From the NCBI GenBank assembly GCA_032629725.1, contig JAFEVB010000010.1, positions 186,001 to 250,000 on the forward strand: a DNA stretch of 64,000 bases. The letters are read 5' to 3'. The translations under genes and the position numbers were made by a program. A model generated the notes under the pieces. That model was not told where the DNA came from, searched no databases, and saw nothing but the letters and a program-made list of their open reading frames with translations. Shown piece after piece: positions 11,801 to 21,090 of the stretch. Source of the stretch: Gremmenia infestans. Lineage: Eukaryota > Ascomycota > Leotiomycetes > Helotiales > Hamatocanthoscyphaceae. Every line of letters starts with the position of its first letter. Within the stretch, counting starts at the first letter, position 1.

Positions 11801-12352
11801 CTGACCTCTGTATATGATGTCGCTAGGTTTACTGTCGCTGCGCTGGAGTTAGGCCTTAACACGTGGCCTGGGGAGTTTCGCATGAATGGGGATCGGAGAA
11901 CTGTATCGGAGACTCTACAATGGGCAGCGGCTGTACGCGGAAGTATGAGACCCCGAAAACTCCCAAGAAGTCCTAACAAGAAAGATTTCTTACAAAGCAA
12001 TACAGTGGAAATGTTCTCTACCGATATTATTGAGCCACAGGACCTGGCCGCTCACCTTCAGCATGCTACATACTATCACGACGTTGCTCAAGTTGCACGT
12101 ATCCAAGAACTTATTGCTACCGAGCAGAGGAGATACGACTTCATCATGCCGAATCTCAACCCTCTAGTAGATTTCGAGCCAGTTTCTTTTGAGAATTGGC
12201 TAGTAGCAGAGTGGGGTACACCATTCAGTAATAGACAAGCGATTAATGCCGCAGAAGTGTCAGAAAGGGCCCTGGTTCCTAATGATGGCAGCGGTGTGGA
12301 GGGACCTGCAAGCGCGCCACGTATGTCAATACGAAATTCTGGTATGAATTGA
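8878..12352 (+). CDS. C2H2-like zinc-finger protein in one open frame with a C-terminal NmrA-like domain
   Basis: Model: join(8878-9175, 9260-10259, 10318-11266, 11330-12352), 1089 aa. Introns have GTCAGT, GTAAGA and GTGGGT donors. Residues 1-~300 are helical with an acidic Ser/Asp patch (EDSDGSDDSSDE). Around residues 430-570 lies a fungal zinc-finger block: CPYCFVICPS, then RTHLLRDLRPYICTYEHC, WHHHEEWIHR, WQCPEHNYAKY, CFLCCSEF, HVAFHLEKFSAFALPR. A charged helical linker follows. From about residue 716 the frame enters an NmrA/isoflavone-reductase-like Rossmann domain (MRIAIAGSGGLAQIFAHYL), with no stop codon in between. Exon 3 covers both parts. Either this is a true fusion or two adjacent genes whose boundary is hidden; RNA evidence is lacking. 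Splice junctions give continuous frames throughout. Confidence 0.65.
11168..12352 (+). other. NmrA-like/isoflavone-reductase-like NAD(P)-binding domain segment
   Basis: If translated on its own from the ATG at 11168: join(11168-11266, 11330-12352), 373 aa. It starts with a dinucleotide-binding beta-alpha-beta (RIAIAGSGGLAQ; GxGxxA type), then SRQ, GIDLVISTISG, and VQRFVPAEFEGPPD as in NmrA/isoflavone reductases. FTVFSCGVFYERFA follows. NmrA-fold proteins act as dehydratase/reductase-like enzymes or as NAD(P) redox sensors that bind transcription factors. The ATG-ATG at 11168/11171 sits exactly where free-standing NmrA proteins begin. That is why a separate gene is a serious alternative to the fusion. 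Confidence 0.75.
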
Positions 12353-13115
12353 AAAAAAAGACTTGAGTAGTTGAAAGACAAATCATCATTTGAGGAAAAT
12401 ATAAAAGTAAGATTAATTTGGTATGAGACTTGTGGTTATTACCTACTTACAGTCTGTAAGTTATAGACCTTGCCCCTCAACACCTAATAAATCTTCTATA
12501 AAGCGATCAGGGATTAACGAGCAGAAGCATTCGAGCGTCTCAAATTTGAGATACACTAAAGGTTGAAAGAAGTGCGTTACGGAATATTTATCAATCCAGC
12601 AAAGTGAGATAGAATTGGCTAGGTCCATGAGGAATGCCCCCGACTTTTACAAACTTCGACAAAGTTGACATATATAATCACAGTCGAATCTGTCTTTGAG
12701 GTAGCTCATAATAGAGAAATCTGTAGTTGTGCTGCTACACCTTGCTTTGCGCCTTCTTTTCAGCTTTTAACTCCTCACTTTCTGTTGTGATATAAGCATT
12801 ACGAGTATTTAGGGGCGAGGGGGCCTCTTGTTAGAATGCAACGATACGAGTATACGATAATAAGGCTAGTACAATGGGGGCATGTCATATAAATTGCATT
12901 GTGTATTCAAGAGGGTATAACCGAATACCCGAAATCCAGTTTTGTGTCAGGTATGCTTATGTCAGCAGCTATTTCCAACACCTGTCTGAGAGACGCCGTA
13001 ATCATATGACTTAGCGCATGATAACTAAGCTGGAAGGTCAACACCTTGGCCTTCTACTCCGTAGTAACGCTTTTCTCTATGCATCAATATAATTACCTAC
13101 TAAACCTCTATTATC

Positions 13116-13241
13116 GTCTACTATAGTAGAAGTAATCACTTTGTAATACTAATACTAAGTAGTAATTAACTTTACAAGTTAGTTATTATTAGTATTACAG
13201 GTTAATAATCTGTGATTACTTCTCTACTATATAGTATAGAC
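13116..13241. repeat. ~126-bp imperfect foldback
   Basis: The left arm 13116-13139 (GTCTACTATAGTAGAAGTAA..) is complementary to the right arm 13212-13241. An inner pair (TGTAATACTAATA / TATTAGTATTACA) continues the stem towards a ~30-nt centre. A second hairpin with 10-bp perfect arms (CTAGTTAATA/TATTAACTAG) follows at 13248-13287. There is no coding content. It could be a MITE or RIP-mutated remnants of one. Confidence 0.6.
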
Positions 13242-13297
13242 TTGATTCTAGTTAATAATACTTAGTATTTATTATAGTATTAACTAGTAAAAAAGGT

Positions 13298-13610
13298 ATG
13301 CCTTCTTACTAACTAAGCTATACTAGATTATATTACTAGAAAGGTTAAGATGGTATAGTATTATCCTAATACAAATAGTTCTCTTTTTTATAACTAAAAC
13401 TGTTGGTATCACAGGTGTTACCGTTCATAAACACTTCATACTAGCTAGTAAAAGGTGGTCATTGTTCTGGTTGATGTTGCATTATATTTAAAGTGTAGAA
13501 GTGGGAGACGCGAAGAGGGGATGCCGCTTCGCTGACTAAGCTACGCTAGATCACATGACTAGAAAGGTCGGGATTCAGTCCCCTTATCCTAACAAAACTG
13601 ATCTCTTTAA
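13298..13610 (+). repeat. Pair of ~93-bp dispersed repeat copies
   Basis: 13298-13390 and 13518-13610 align over their length (shared ATGCC, GACTAAGCTA/AACTAAGCTA, ACTAGAAAGGT, TTATCCTAA). Almost all differences are C-to-T or G-to-A, the first copy being the more AT-rich. This fits a duplication later hit by RIP. Confidence 0.6.
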
Positions 13611-13671
13611 TAAAATAGTATAATTATCTACCATAGTCTATAATCCTTCTTATCTGCTATTATTACTATAA

Positions 13672-13794
13672 TATTATAAGGGTAATATCATAGAGTATAC
13701 CGCGTCTCTATAAATAGCGGTCTTTTTAGGATCATATAAATATATATTATAAGGGTGCTATCATAGAGTATACCGCATCCCCAAGAGTAGCGGT
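13672..13794 (+). repeat. Two 50-bp direct repeats, 73 bp apart
   Basis: Copies at 13672-13721 and 13745-13794 share TATTATAAGGGT, ATCATAGAGTATACCGC and AGCGGT. Differences are mainly transitions. Confidence 0.7.
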
Positions 13795-14329
13795 GTTGTT
13801 ACATATAGGATAAATTAAGTGAAAAGGAAAACCGCTGTGTATTCTTCTCTTGCTTTCTTTTTTTTTGCTAGGTGCCTTCAAGGAAGGTCTTAAATAGAGG
13901 GGAGGAGGCATTGGTAGTATGACTAAGCTTAGACTCCCTATTACATTATAATATTAATTATTAGTTATTTCTCCTTTATTATCCCTAGCTTTATAAGGCA
14001 TTTATAGAGAGAGAGAAAGTCTATATAGATAATCATTTTAATTAATAATATTCTTAGTTTCTAAGTAATATATTTAAGGGTTAAATTAATAATAATCTCT
14101 ATATCTACTTCTATAACTATACTATAGATATTAGAGGCTAGACTGCTTCTTATTACTCTTTTACTCTTTATAGAACTCTAGTAGACGATATTTCGTGAAC
14201 TCGAATGCTATCTTCAACTCATTCAGACTTCTCTCAGCCTCTCTCAGCCTCTCTCATCTTCTCAATTTGTGAAATCTTATATATCTTATTAAACAGTTCT
14301 GTCATTTATATCCTGCTCCTCTCTAAAGA

Positions 14330-14673
14330 ATGTCGAATGCCTACCTTAATGAGTAGCAAGGAGCTGTTTCCCGCGTAGAGCGCACAGTCGCACGTATTAA
14401 AAATCAGATAGCGCATATGGAGTCAGTACGAAATGAATACGAGGCGGTTAATAGCGGACGCAGCTGGACGGAGCCGCAGGTCACGTAAGTCGCAGTATAG
14501 ATCTGATTATCAAGACTTAGCTAATTTAGTGTTGTATAGACAGAAAGGCGGAGAGCTATTTACGTAATCTGTAGGAGAGAATCGAGGATAGACGAGCCGA
14601 CAGGACAGAAGCAATTCGAATTTGCAGAGAAAGGTACCAAGAGTACCAGGCTAGTAGAGTTGGGAGATTATAG
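14330..14673 (+). pseudogene. Small helical-protein gene inactivated by CAG-to-TAG changes
   Basis: Reading join(14330-14484, 14544-14673) gives a 94-codon frame with a normal intron (GTAAGT donor, ..GACAG acceptor). Its charged, helix-rich product contains IKNQIAHMESVRNEYEAVNS and ERIEDRRADRTEAIRICRER. Two in-frame TAG codons interrupt it: codon 9 (NE-stop-QG) and a second in exon 2 (RNL-stop-ER). Both can be explained as CAG to TAG, the usual RIP product. I do not recognise the family. Composition is far less AT-rich than its surroundings, so it probably came from a repeated element. Confidence 0.55.
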
Positions 14674-15203
14674 TAAATATCTCCTTAAAGCTTTCAACCT
14701 CCCTTGAGGAGTATAGAGACTGATTACTTTTTCCTCATAGCGCACTTCCCAATAAACTTATTAACCGAATTATCCTATTCATAAGGACTTAGATGTATAA
14801 GCAAGGTTCAAAACAACGGATCCATGGTTTGGAGGCTGGCCAATAGACTTTTGAAGGTTGAGCTCGAGTCTGGCAACATTGTCGGATTATATAGTGGACT
14901 AGACATTGTGTTTTAGTGTTACATGCATATAGGGGAGACTTAAGATTGGGCGGAGTTTGAAATTGCATTTTGACTAGTACAGATGATAGAGTTTGAATCT
15001 AGGCAGAAGCTGGACTTCCTTGTTTATATTGCCATTGATTGTTGGAAAAAGATTACATATAAATGAATGCGTTAACTGTTTGGACTTGTGAAATGAATCA
15101 GAAATGCCACTTGAACTGCACCATCAATAAGATATTATTGAATGAGCTTGCTTTCCGTCAAACAAAGAATTCAGATAATAATTTAGTTTCTATAATAATG
15201 TTG

Positions 15204-17406
15204 TCATAACCCTTCACTGCTCTTACCAAGGTCCTCTTTCAAAGGTACGATCTGATTAAGTACGATGTGATCATCTGTGCAATCTGAATCCAAAGCCTGC
15301 GCAAGAAACTATTAACATCACAAGCAAAGGAAGAGCAAGGTCTGAGCTACTCACAAAGTACGCAACACGCATGGCCTGGAACCGAACGCTCTCAGGCCCA
15401 ACTTCACCTGTTTTCTCGCCCTCAGCTTTGGGCCACGGCGCTCGCCGGCGTACCTCGTAGAAGCCGCTTTCAACCATAGCGTTTGGCCAAATCGTCTCAC
15501 TGTTCAAATTTATGTCGTTCATGAAACCACCAGGCGCAGACTTGGGTTGGTCTGATTTGAACAAAGCCGTGTGAATGCGTGCCTCGGCAGTTGGAGATCC
15601 CTCGGGTACCCACTGGATGTAGGTCTTGGGTTTCTTGCCTTCTTTGACAGAAGTGCATTTGATCTCCACGACCGCCCCAGTGGCCTCATCTTTTTCGAAC
15701 GAGACAGCTTTGACCGGGTATGGCATATGCAAAAGACCGACAGTCTTGCCCGGCGCAAGTCGGAAATAGTCCTTGCTATCAATCTCGCGGAAGTCTGATC
15801 GGTCAATATAGACTCTCTTCGTACGGCGGACCTTGTGGCTTCCCATCTTCGAATCTTTAGGCGAGAATAGAATGTCAAGCTCTTCTTCCTCAGCATCTTC
15901 AATTATCAAGGACACTGGGTCGAGAACAAGCATAAGGCGCGGAACGGTCCTCTCAAGGTATTGCCGGACGGTTTGTTGAAATCGCTTGTTATCAACAAAG
16001 GTCTTGGCTGTGGTTACGCCAAGCTCGGATACAAATGAAAGAAGCGCGCCAGGGGGGACGCCTCGTCGCTGAATAGCCTTGAGAGTGAACAAGCGGGGAT
16101 CGTCCCAGCCTTGGACTATCTTCTTTTCTATCAGCGGTTGTATTTCTCTTTTGCTCAGAATGGTGCCAGTAAGATTCAAACGGCCATACTCGCGCTGCAT
16201 TGGCTGGAATTCAACGAGACGTCTAAAAATGTCAGAAAGTTTGCGTGGCATGATTTATTTCGGGGGGGACGGGAATGACATACTGGGTGAGCCATTCGTA
16301 GCTATCCCGTGACATGAGAAATTCGGTGGTGCACAAGCTGTGCGTGATGCCTTCAAAACTGTCACACAGGCAGTGCGCAAAGTCATAGGTAGGATATATA
16401 CGCCACTTGGTGCCCGTCCGAAAGTGTGGACGTTGGTCTTGAGGAATCCGGTAGGCCGCAATGTCCCACATCTGGGGATTCGGATTCTCGATGTCCTGCT
16501 TCATGCGTAGCCAAGCGGTTGTAGGCGCATACTTACCGTCTCGCATGTCGCGAAACTTATGCAAATTAGCCTCGACATCTTGGCTCGCATCCGCACAACG
16601 ATATCTAGGGCTGGAGCCTTTATCTCCACCACGCTGCCGCTTAGTTTCCGCTTCATCGCAGTGGCATACATAGGCATTGCCCTGTTTTATCAATTCCTCG
16701 GCGAGATCGTATAAACGTTGGAAGTTGTCAGACGCATATGTGATTTCCGATGGGGTGAACCCCAGCCACCGGATTGTCTCTTGTATTGCAACGAAATATT
16801 CCTCCTTCTCTACGTCGGGGTTCGTATCATCGAATCTGTATTCGATACATCAGCATAATTCGAACGGATAGCTGAGAGAGCGGATACCTAAGTATCTGAT
16901 TTTGATATTAGCCAGTTATATCCATAAATATTTGGGAGTAATGGCTACTGTTGTTCCACCATGATGTCTTGCGAACCCAAAGTTTATAGCAATAGCCTTG
17001 GAATGCCCGAGCTAAAGCCACAGGTTAGCATGCTCTTTTTGTAAACCCAGATAGGGAGGAATGGAAATATGTTTACGTGTAGGTAGCCATTTGGCTCTGG
17101 TGGAAACCGCGTTACGACGTTTTTGGACGGGCGTTGCTCATATACTTGGGCCAGAAAGCCTTGCTTGAAAATGGCATCCGGATCAGCAACGGACTCGTCG
17201 GTCATGACCCCTTGGCCTTCGGGCACCGGTGCCTTCACTGCCGAAGTCGTGGTCGAGGTTGAGTTATCATTGCGAGCGTCGGCGGCAGCTGCCTTCTTAG
17301 CCCGCTTTTGTGTGCGTTTCTTGAGCTCATTTTTAGAGACCATTTCCCCTGTCTCCTCGTCAAGTCGCAGTTTGGCAATACATTGCCGAGCAGTATCGTC
17401 TGCCAT
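15204..17406 (-). CDS. GLN4: Glutaminyl-tRNA synthetase, cytosolic
   Basis: Model: complement(15204-15296, 15355-16222, 16284-16835, 16888-16895, 16949-17011, 17077-17406), 637 aa. It charges tRNA-Gln with glutamine and is a class Ic synthetase. A lysine-rich N-terminal extension (KKRTQKRAKKAA) precedes FPPEPNGYLH. The HIGH-type motif is LGHSK at 111-115, split from YLH by an intron. The catalytic core contains RFDDTNPD, AYVCHC, FRDMRDGKY and GTKWRIYPTYDF. The KMSKS counterpart is ILSKR at about 339-343. The anticodon-binding beta-barrels follow (YIDRSDFREI, KTYIQWVPEG, RFQAMRVAYF). The last exon supplies ALDSDCTDDHIVLNQIVPLK. To keep TTILRFDDTNP intact the model needs an 8-nt exon at 16888-16895 (ATACTTAG). 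The total CDS is divisible by three and matches the length of the yeast family member once its N-terminal domain is allowed for. Confidence 0.9.
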
Positions 17407-18853
17407 GGTGACTCTCGATCATCCGCAGGGCTTGCTCGTATTGTCGATAAGAAAGTAGGAAGTTCTCGACTGAGTCAAAGTGCAGTGCGGGTGCGGGCAG
17501 ATAGGGCCCCACGTCTGCCCCGCGGTGTAAGAGGGTTTAGCGTTGTTTTCTCGCGTAAATACTGATAACCAACTACCAACATCAACATCCTCAACCTCCA
17601 CTTCCTACGAGGGCATATTCATGTCAATATTGGCGTAGCTTTTGTCTCTTCCTTCTTGAGATATCCCTCATAGAGACGGTCTTGGTTGTCTATATTGTTT
17701 CGGAGCACTCATCCACTTTCGCCAGCTTCCAGCAGCTCCATAAATTATTGCAGCACTTCTCTACCAGCAGCGTTAGGAGATTACGCAGAAATTCGATAGA
17801 CTCACGTAGATCTCTCCAGGCCCCAGGGCTATATCTCAAGGATCCTGGTCAAGAATGAGAAGCTTAATCCATTGAACAGCCACGCGGGGTATCGTGCCTA
17901 CTGACATTTTGAAATGAAGAAATCCGAGATATATCTGCTTTTGCTTCATTGCACTGGGCCAGTATTAGAAAATATAAAGCTTCTATTAGCTCTGGAGGGG
18001 TGAGATAGAGTATATTCCCCACAAAAGTATCTCAAGAAAGAGGGGGGAGGCTGGGACTCAAGACGTGCTCTAGAGAGCTTATTTCCCAATACGGTTACAA
18101 TACACTAGCTAGCATCGTTGTCTTCACTCCTCGGAAGCAACTTGTACAGCTCTCACAGTTTTATCATCTCTCATGCAAGCCGTCAAACTAGGGTCTTCAA
18201 ACCTCATGCACTCACATCTAATCTACAAACTGTCTATCAGTGCCAACCTTTTCTAAGTACCCCGCATCAAGCGAAATAGCTTCTCGATCAGTCCGCTTTG
18301 AATTCGTCTCCGACACAGAAATACACAAGTCCCATCAGCATCCTTCGAAGGCATCTTTGGAAGCCCATATTATTCTCCATCATCGGCAATGCTGACTCTA
18401 AACCCTACAGATGTCATGATCTGCTACAGGTGTCAAGATAAGCAAAGTTGCGAACGCAAGATATAGTACATGAGTGGCTTTAAAACCAGAAGTATTTTCT
18501 TGGCACGTTATAGGAAGTATTATGCAAGAGGCATGCATTCCGTTCCAGGATCTACGTCCCAAGGACAACGTTTTACATGCGAGAGCCTAGAGCTTAGGCA
18601 GCAGCTTTCCCTAGACCCACGTGCTAGAGTCCGCGTTCCTAGTTAGTAAATATTTACGAAAAGCGGCAATGAGAAATTCAAGTTCTGCGAGCCCGAAAAA
18701 CTAATTACCGGTCCCCGATCTAACGCTGCACTTTCTCTAGACTTAGGAGAACTGGGCACGTCAGCACTGCACATAAAAACTCGTCCTCGTCACTCCACTG
18801 AACATTCTTTAATGGACGTTGAGTATATGTATTTAAACAAATATAATCCCATC
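17407..18853. other. Gene-free interval upstream of the GlnRS and 5S genes
   Basis: The first ~200 bp would be the GlnRS promoter and 5' leader. I see no supported ORF, repeat or RNA gene in the remainder, up to the 5S flank homologous to 5505-5609 (about 18757-18853). Confidence 0.5.
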
Positions 18854-18972
18854 ACATACGAACATAGACTAAGGAACATTGGGCATCCCGCCCGCTCTGC
18901 CATACACAAGCCTTAGATCGGCAGATTAGTAGTTGGGTGGGTGACCACCAGCGAATACCTGCTGTTGTATGT
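18854..18972 (+). rRNA. 5S ribosomal RNA
   Basis: A 119-nt match to fungal 5S rRNA. It starts ACATACGAACATAGACTAAG and contains GGGCATCCCGCCCGCTCTGCC and the highly conserved internal control region GTAGTTGGGTGGGTGACCACC. It ends GCTGTTGTATGT, pairing with the 5' end. T-runs directly downstream (TTTTATTATTTTT) would terminate RNA polymerase III. As in many Pezizomycotina the gene is isolated, not in a tandem array. A few positions differ from what I remember of related 5S genes, so a slightly diverged copy is possible. Confidence 0.92.
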
Positions 18973-18987
18973 TTTATTATTTTTGTC
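18973..18987 (+). terminator. RNA polymerase III T-run terminator of the 5S gene
   Basis: TTTATTATTTTT follows immediately after the 3' end of the 5S sequence. Confidence 0.7.
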
Positions 18988-19215
18988 TTTTCATCTTTTT
19001 ATATGCAGCCTCCATTCTTGTATGATCGCCTTATCCTGTAATTTGATTACCCGCCGTGACTTACAAATTCCGACAGAAGCTCAGGATTGAAACATGCCAT
19101 GTGATGCTAGGAACGCGATTTTACGGCTAACCTTTTCAGGCTGAGCAACATCAAATCCGAGACTCCGAACCCCTCATCTCGCATATGGAATCGGAATATC
19201 ACTTCACCCAAATTC

Positions 19216-19246
19216 CCATGTCCATGTCCATGTCCATGTCCATGTC
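19216..19246 (+). repeat. CCATGT hexanucleotide microsatellite
   Basis: Five consecutive CCATGT units in the upstream region of the esterase gene. The rest of 18988-19604 holds no other feature I can name. Confidence 0.85.
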
Positions 19247-19604
19247 TCTGCCCCTCAATCCTTCTTCGCCTCTTCGCACACCGCTACCCCTTTTAAAGCC
19301 CAGTGGAGATATATACGATGCAGAGATTCAACCGGGGGTTTCTAATTCGATATGTCGATAAGCGCGGGGTAAAGGTAAGCTCGTAACGCTTCCTATTCGC
19401 ACACATTAATTATGCTGTTGATTTCGGGAGAATTCCTTGCGGGATACTCCTTGTCAATCTTGGATTTACAGGATTTGCGGTAGTATAAAAGATAGGTTCC
19501 GCTCATTACTTTCAGTTACCTTTCTCTTCTGCTCTTCGTTTATTCTTTTACCTAATTGCTCCGCGAAGTGTCGTTGCGGGAAGTTTACCCTCAGAACTAG
19601 CAAG

Positions 19605-20798
19605 ATGCAGTTCTTAGCTGTTGCGTTGATTGCTGCGAGTGCGGTGGTTGTGGCGGATACGGAAAATGAGGGACATCATGGAGACTCTCAATTTTGGGTG
19701 AAGGACTTCAAGAATCTAGTTGCGTTTGGTGACAGGTGAGAAAGCTCTCCGTTCACGCAGAGATCATCGCTGAACCACGATCCGCAGTTACACCGACGAA
19801 AGTAGACTTGGGTACTTCACCTCCCACAATGGCAGTGCCCCACCGCCAGGACTTCTCCTCCCAGAGAATAACTTTACGTCTGGTGGAGGGATCACCTGGG
19901 ATCGCTGGGTCTCCAATTACACTGGTGCCGAACTGTACAACTACGCGGTGTCTGGAGCAGTCTGTGATAACAACATCATTTACCGATATCTTGCTGGAAT
20001 TCATGGACCATTCCCAGATGTTGTCTACGAGGTTGACGCTTTCAAGGCGGATGTTGCATATATCAATGCCTCTACTGGCACTAACACACTGTACACGGAC
20101 CGGACAGCCCACAATACGGTCTATTCGATGTGGATTGGGACCAACGACCTCGGACAGAGCGCGTTTATTACTGACAATCAGGTGAACGATACCACTATTC
20201 CGGACTACATTGACTGTATCTACGATCGCTTTGACTCTATATACGCATCTGGAGGGAGATATTTCGTCTTGATGAATACCGCTCCGTTGGAATTGTCGCC
20301 ATTATACGGCTTGCCGGGACATGGAGGACTTTCTACAAGTCGATATTGGCCCACCAAGGTAAAGGCACAAGATAAAACCGAGACACGTCGGAACACTTGC
20401 TAACAACCCACCAGACGTCGAGCGGAGGAAACGCTACCGAAATATCCTACAAGATGAAAGAATACACGCAACTCGTCAATACTGTCTTCGACTACCGCAC
20501 ACCATATGAACTGCTAGTCGCAAAACGGTACCCTGGTGCCTCGATCGCTGTCTTCGACACGAACGCATTTTTGTCCGATATATACTACAACCCGGACAAG
20601 TACTTGACTGCGCCGGCGAATGTCACGGGCGCGTATTGGAACTGTGATGCTGCTGGCACGTGCACGGCGAGTGATGTTGGATTGGATCATTATTTGTGGT
20701 ATGATGACTTGCATCCGTCGGAGAAGACGGATGAGGCTATCGCGCATGAGTTTGTGAGTGTTGTGGCGGGGACGAGTAAGTTTGCTACTTATTGGTAA
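19605..20798 (+). CDS. Secreted GDSL/SGNH-type esterase, CE16-like
   Basis: Model: join(19605-19735, 19788-20358, 20415-20798), 361 aa. The signal peptide is MQFLAVALIAASAVVVA. The nucleophile block VAFGDSYTDE is created across intron 1, which confirms the junction. Other SGNH blocks: a Gly in NYAVSGAVCDN, the Asn block IGTNDLG, and the Asp-His pair WYDDLHPSE near the C-terminus. Intron 2 has a GTAAAG donor and a CTAAC branch site. This layout fits fungal carbohydrate esterase family 16, exo-acting acetylesterases that remove acetyl groups from hemicellulose oligomers. Several sequons suggest glycosylation. The start at 19605 is chosen for the signal peptide; the frame stays open upstream. 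Confidence 0.88.
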
Positions 20799-21090
20799 AA
20801 GAGTGGAAATAAGGAAGATATGTATGTATCTGCTTACTCTATTAATATATCTTATCGGAGCATTTTTAAAAGGGGGCCTAAGCGAGACCCATGCCGCCTA
20901 GCTAGGTAGGGTCCCAACTCTGTTACTACTATGCCGGAGTAAGTGTACTCGAGATACAATCCACAAGTAATTATCCAGGGGATTATCACTACGCCAAAAA
21001 AGAGTTTCCTTGCGCATTTCTTCCTGATACAACACCATGCGCCTGCTTTAACATTCACTTTCCATACCAAGTCCTCCTGATATTCAGCTC

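Larger units (their letters stand above)
12353..15203. other. Gene-poor interval with small foldbacks, short duplications and a RIP-killed ORF
   Basis: No intact gene. It contains hairpins at 13116-13241 and 13248-13287, a duplicated ~93-bp segment (13298-13390 and 13518-13610), a duplicated 50-bp segment (13672-13721 and 13745-13794), a TCTCAGCC-type run at 14229-14258 and a small pseudogene at 14330-14673. The rest (12353-13100, 13800-14220, 14674-15203) shows no feature I can support. Confidence 0.6.

Noticed and set aside
13518..13590. tRNA-like segment (ACTAGAAAGGTCGGGATTCAGTCCCC with a possible GCTT/AAGC D-arm)
   Set aside because: The acceptor stem pairs poorly, the anticodon loop lacks U33 and the T-arm has mismatches. 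It is treated only as a repeat copy.
13672..13794. Possible CRISPR-like spaced repeats
   Set aside because: Only two copies, fungal context, and differences are RIP-type; no array.
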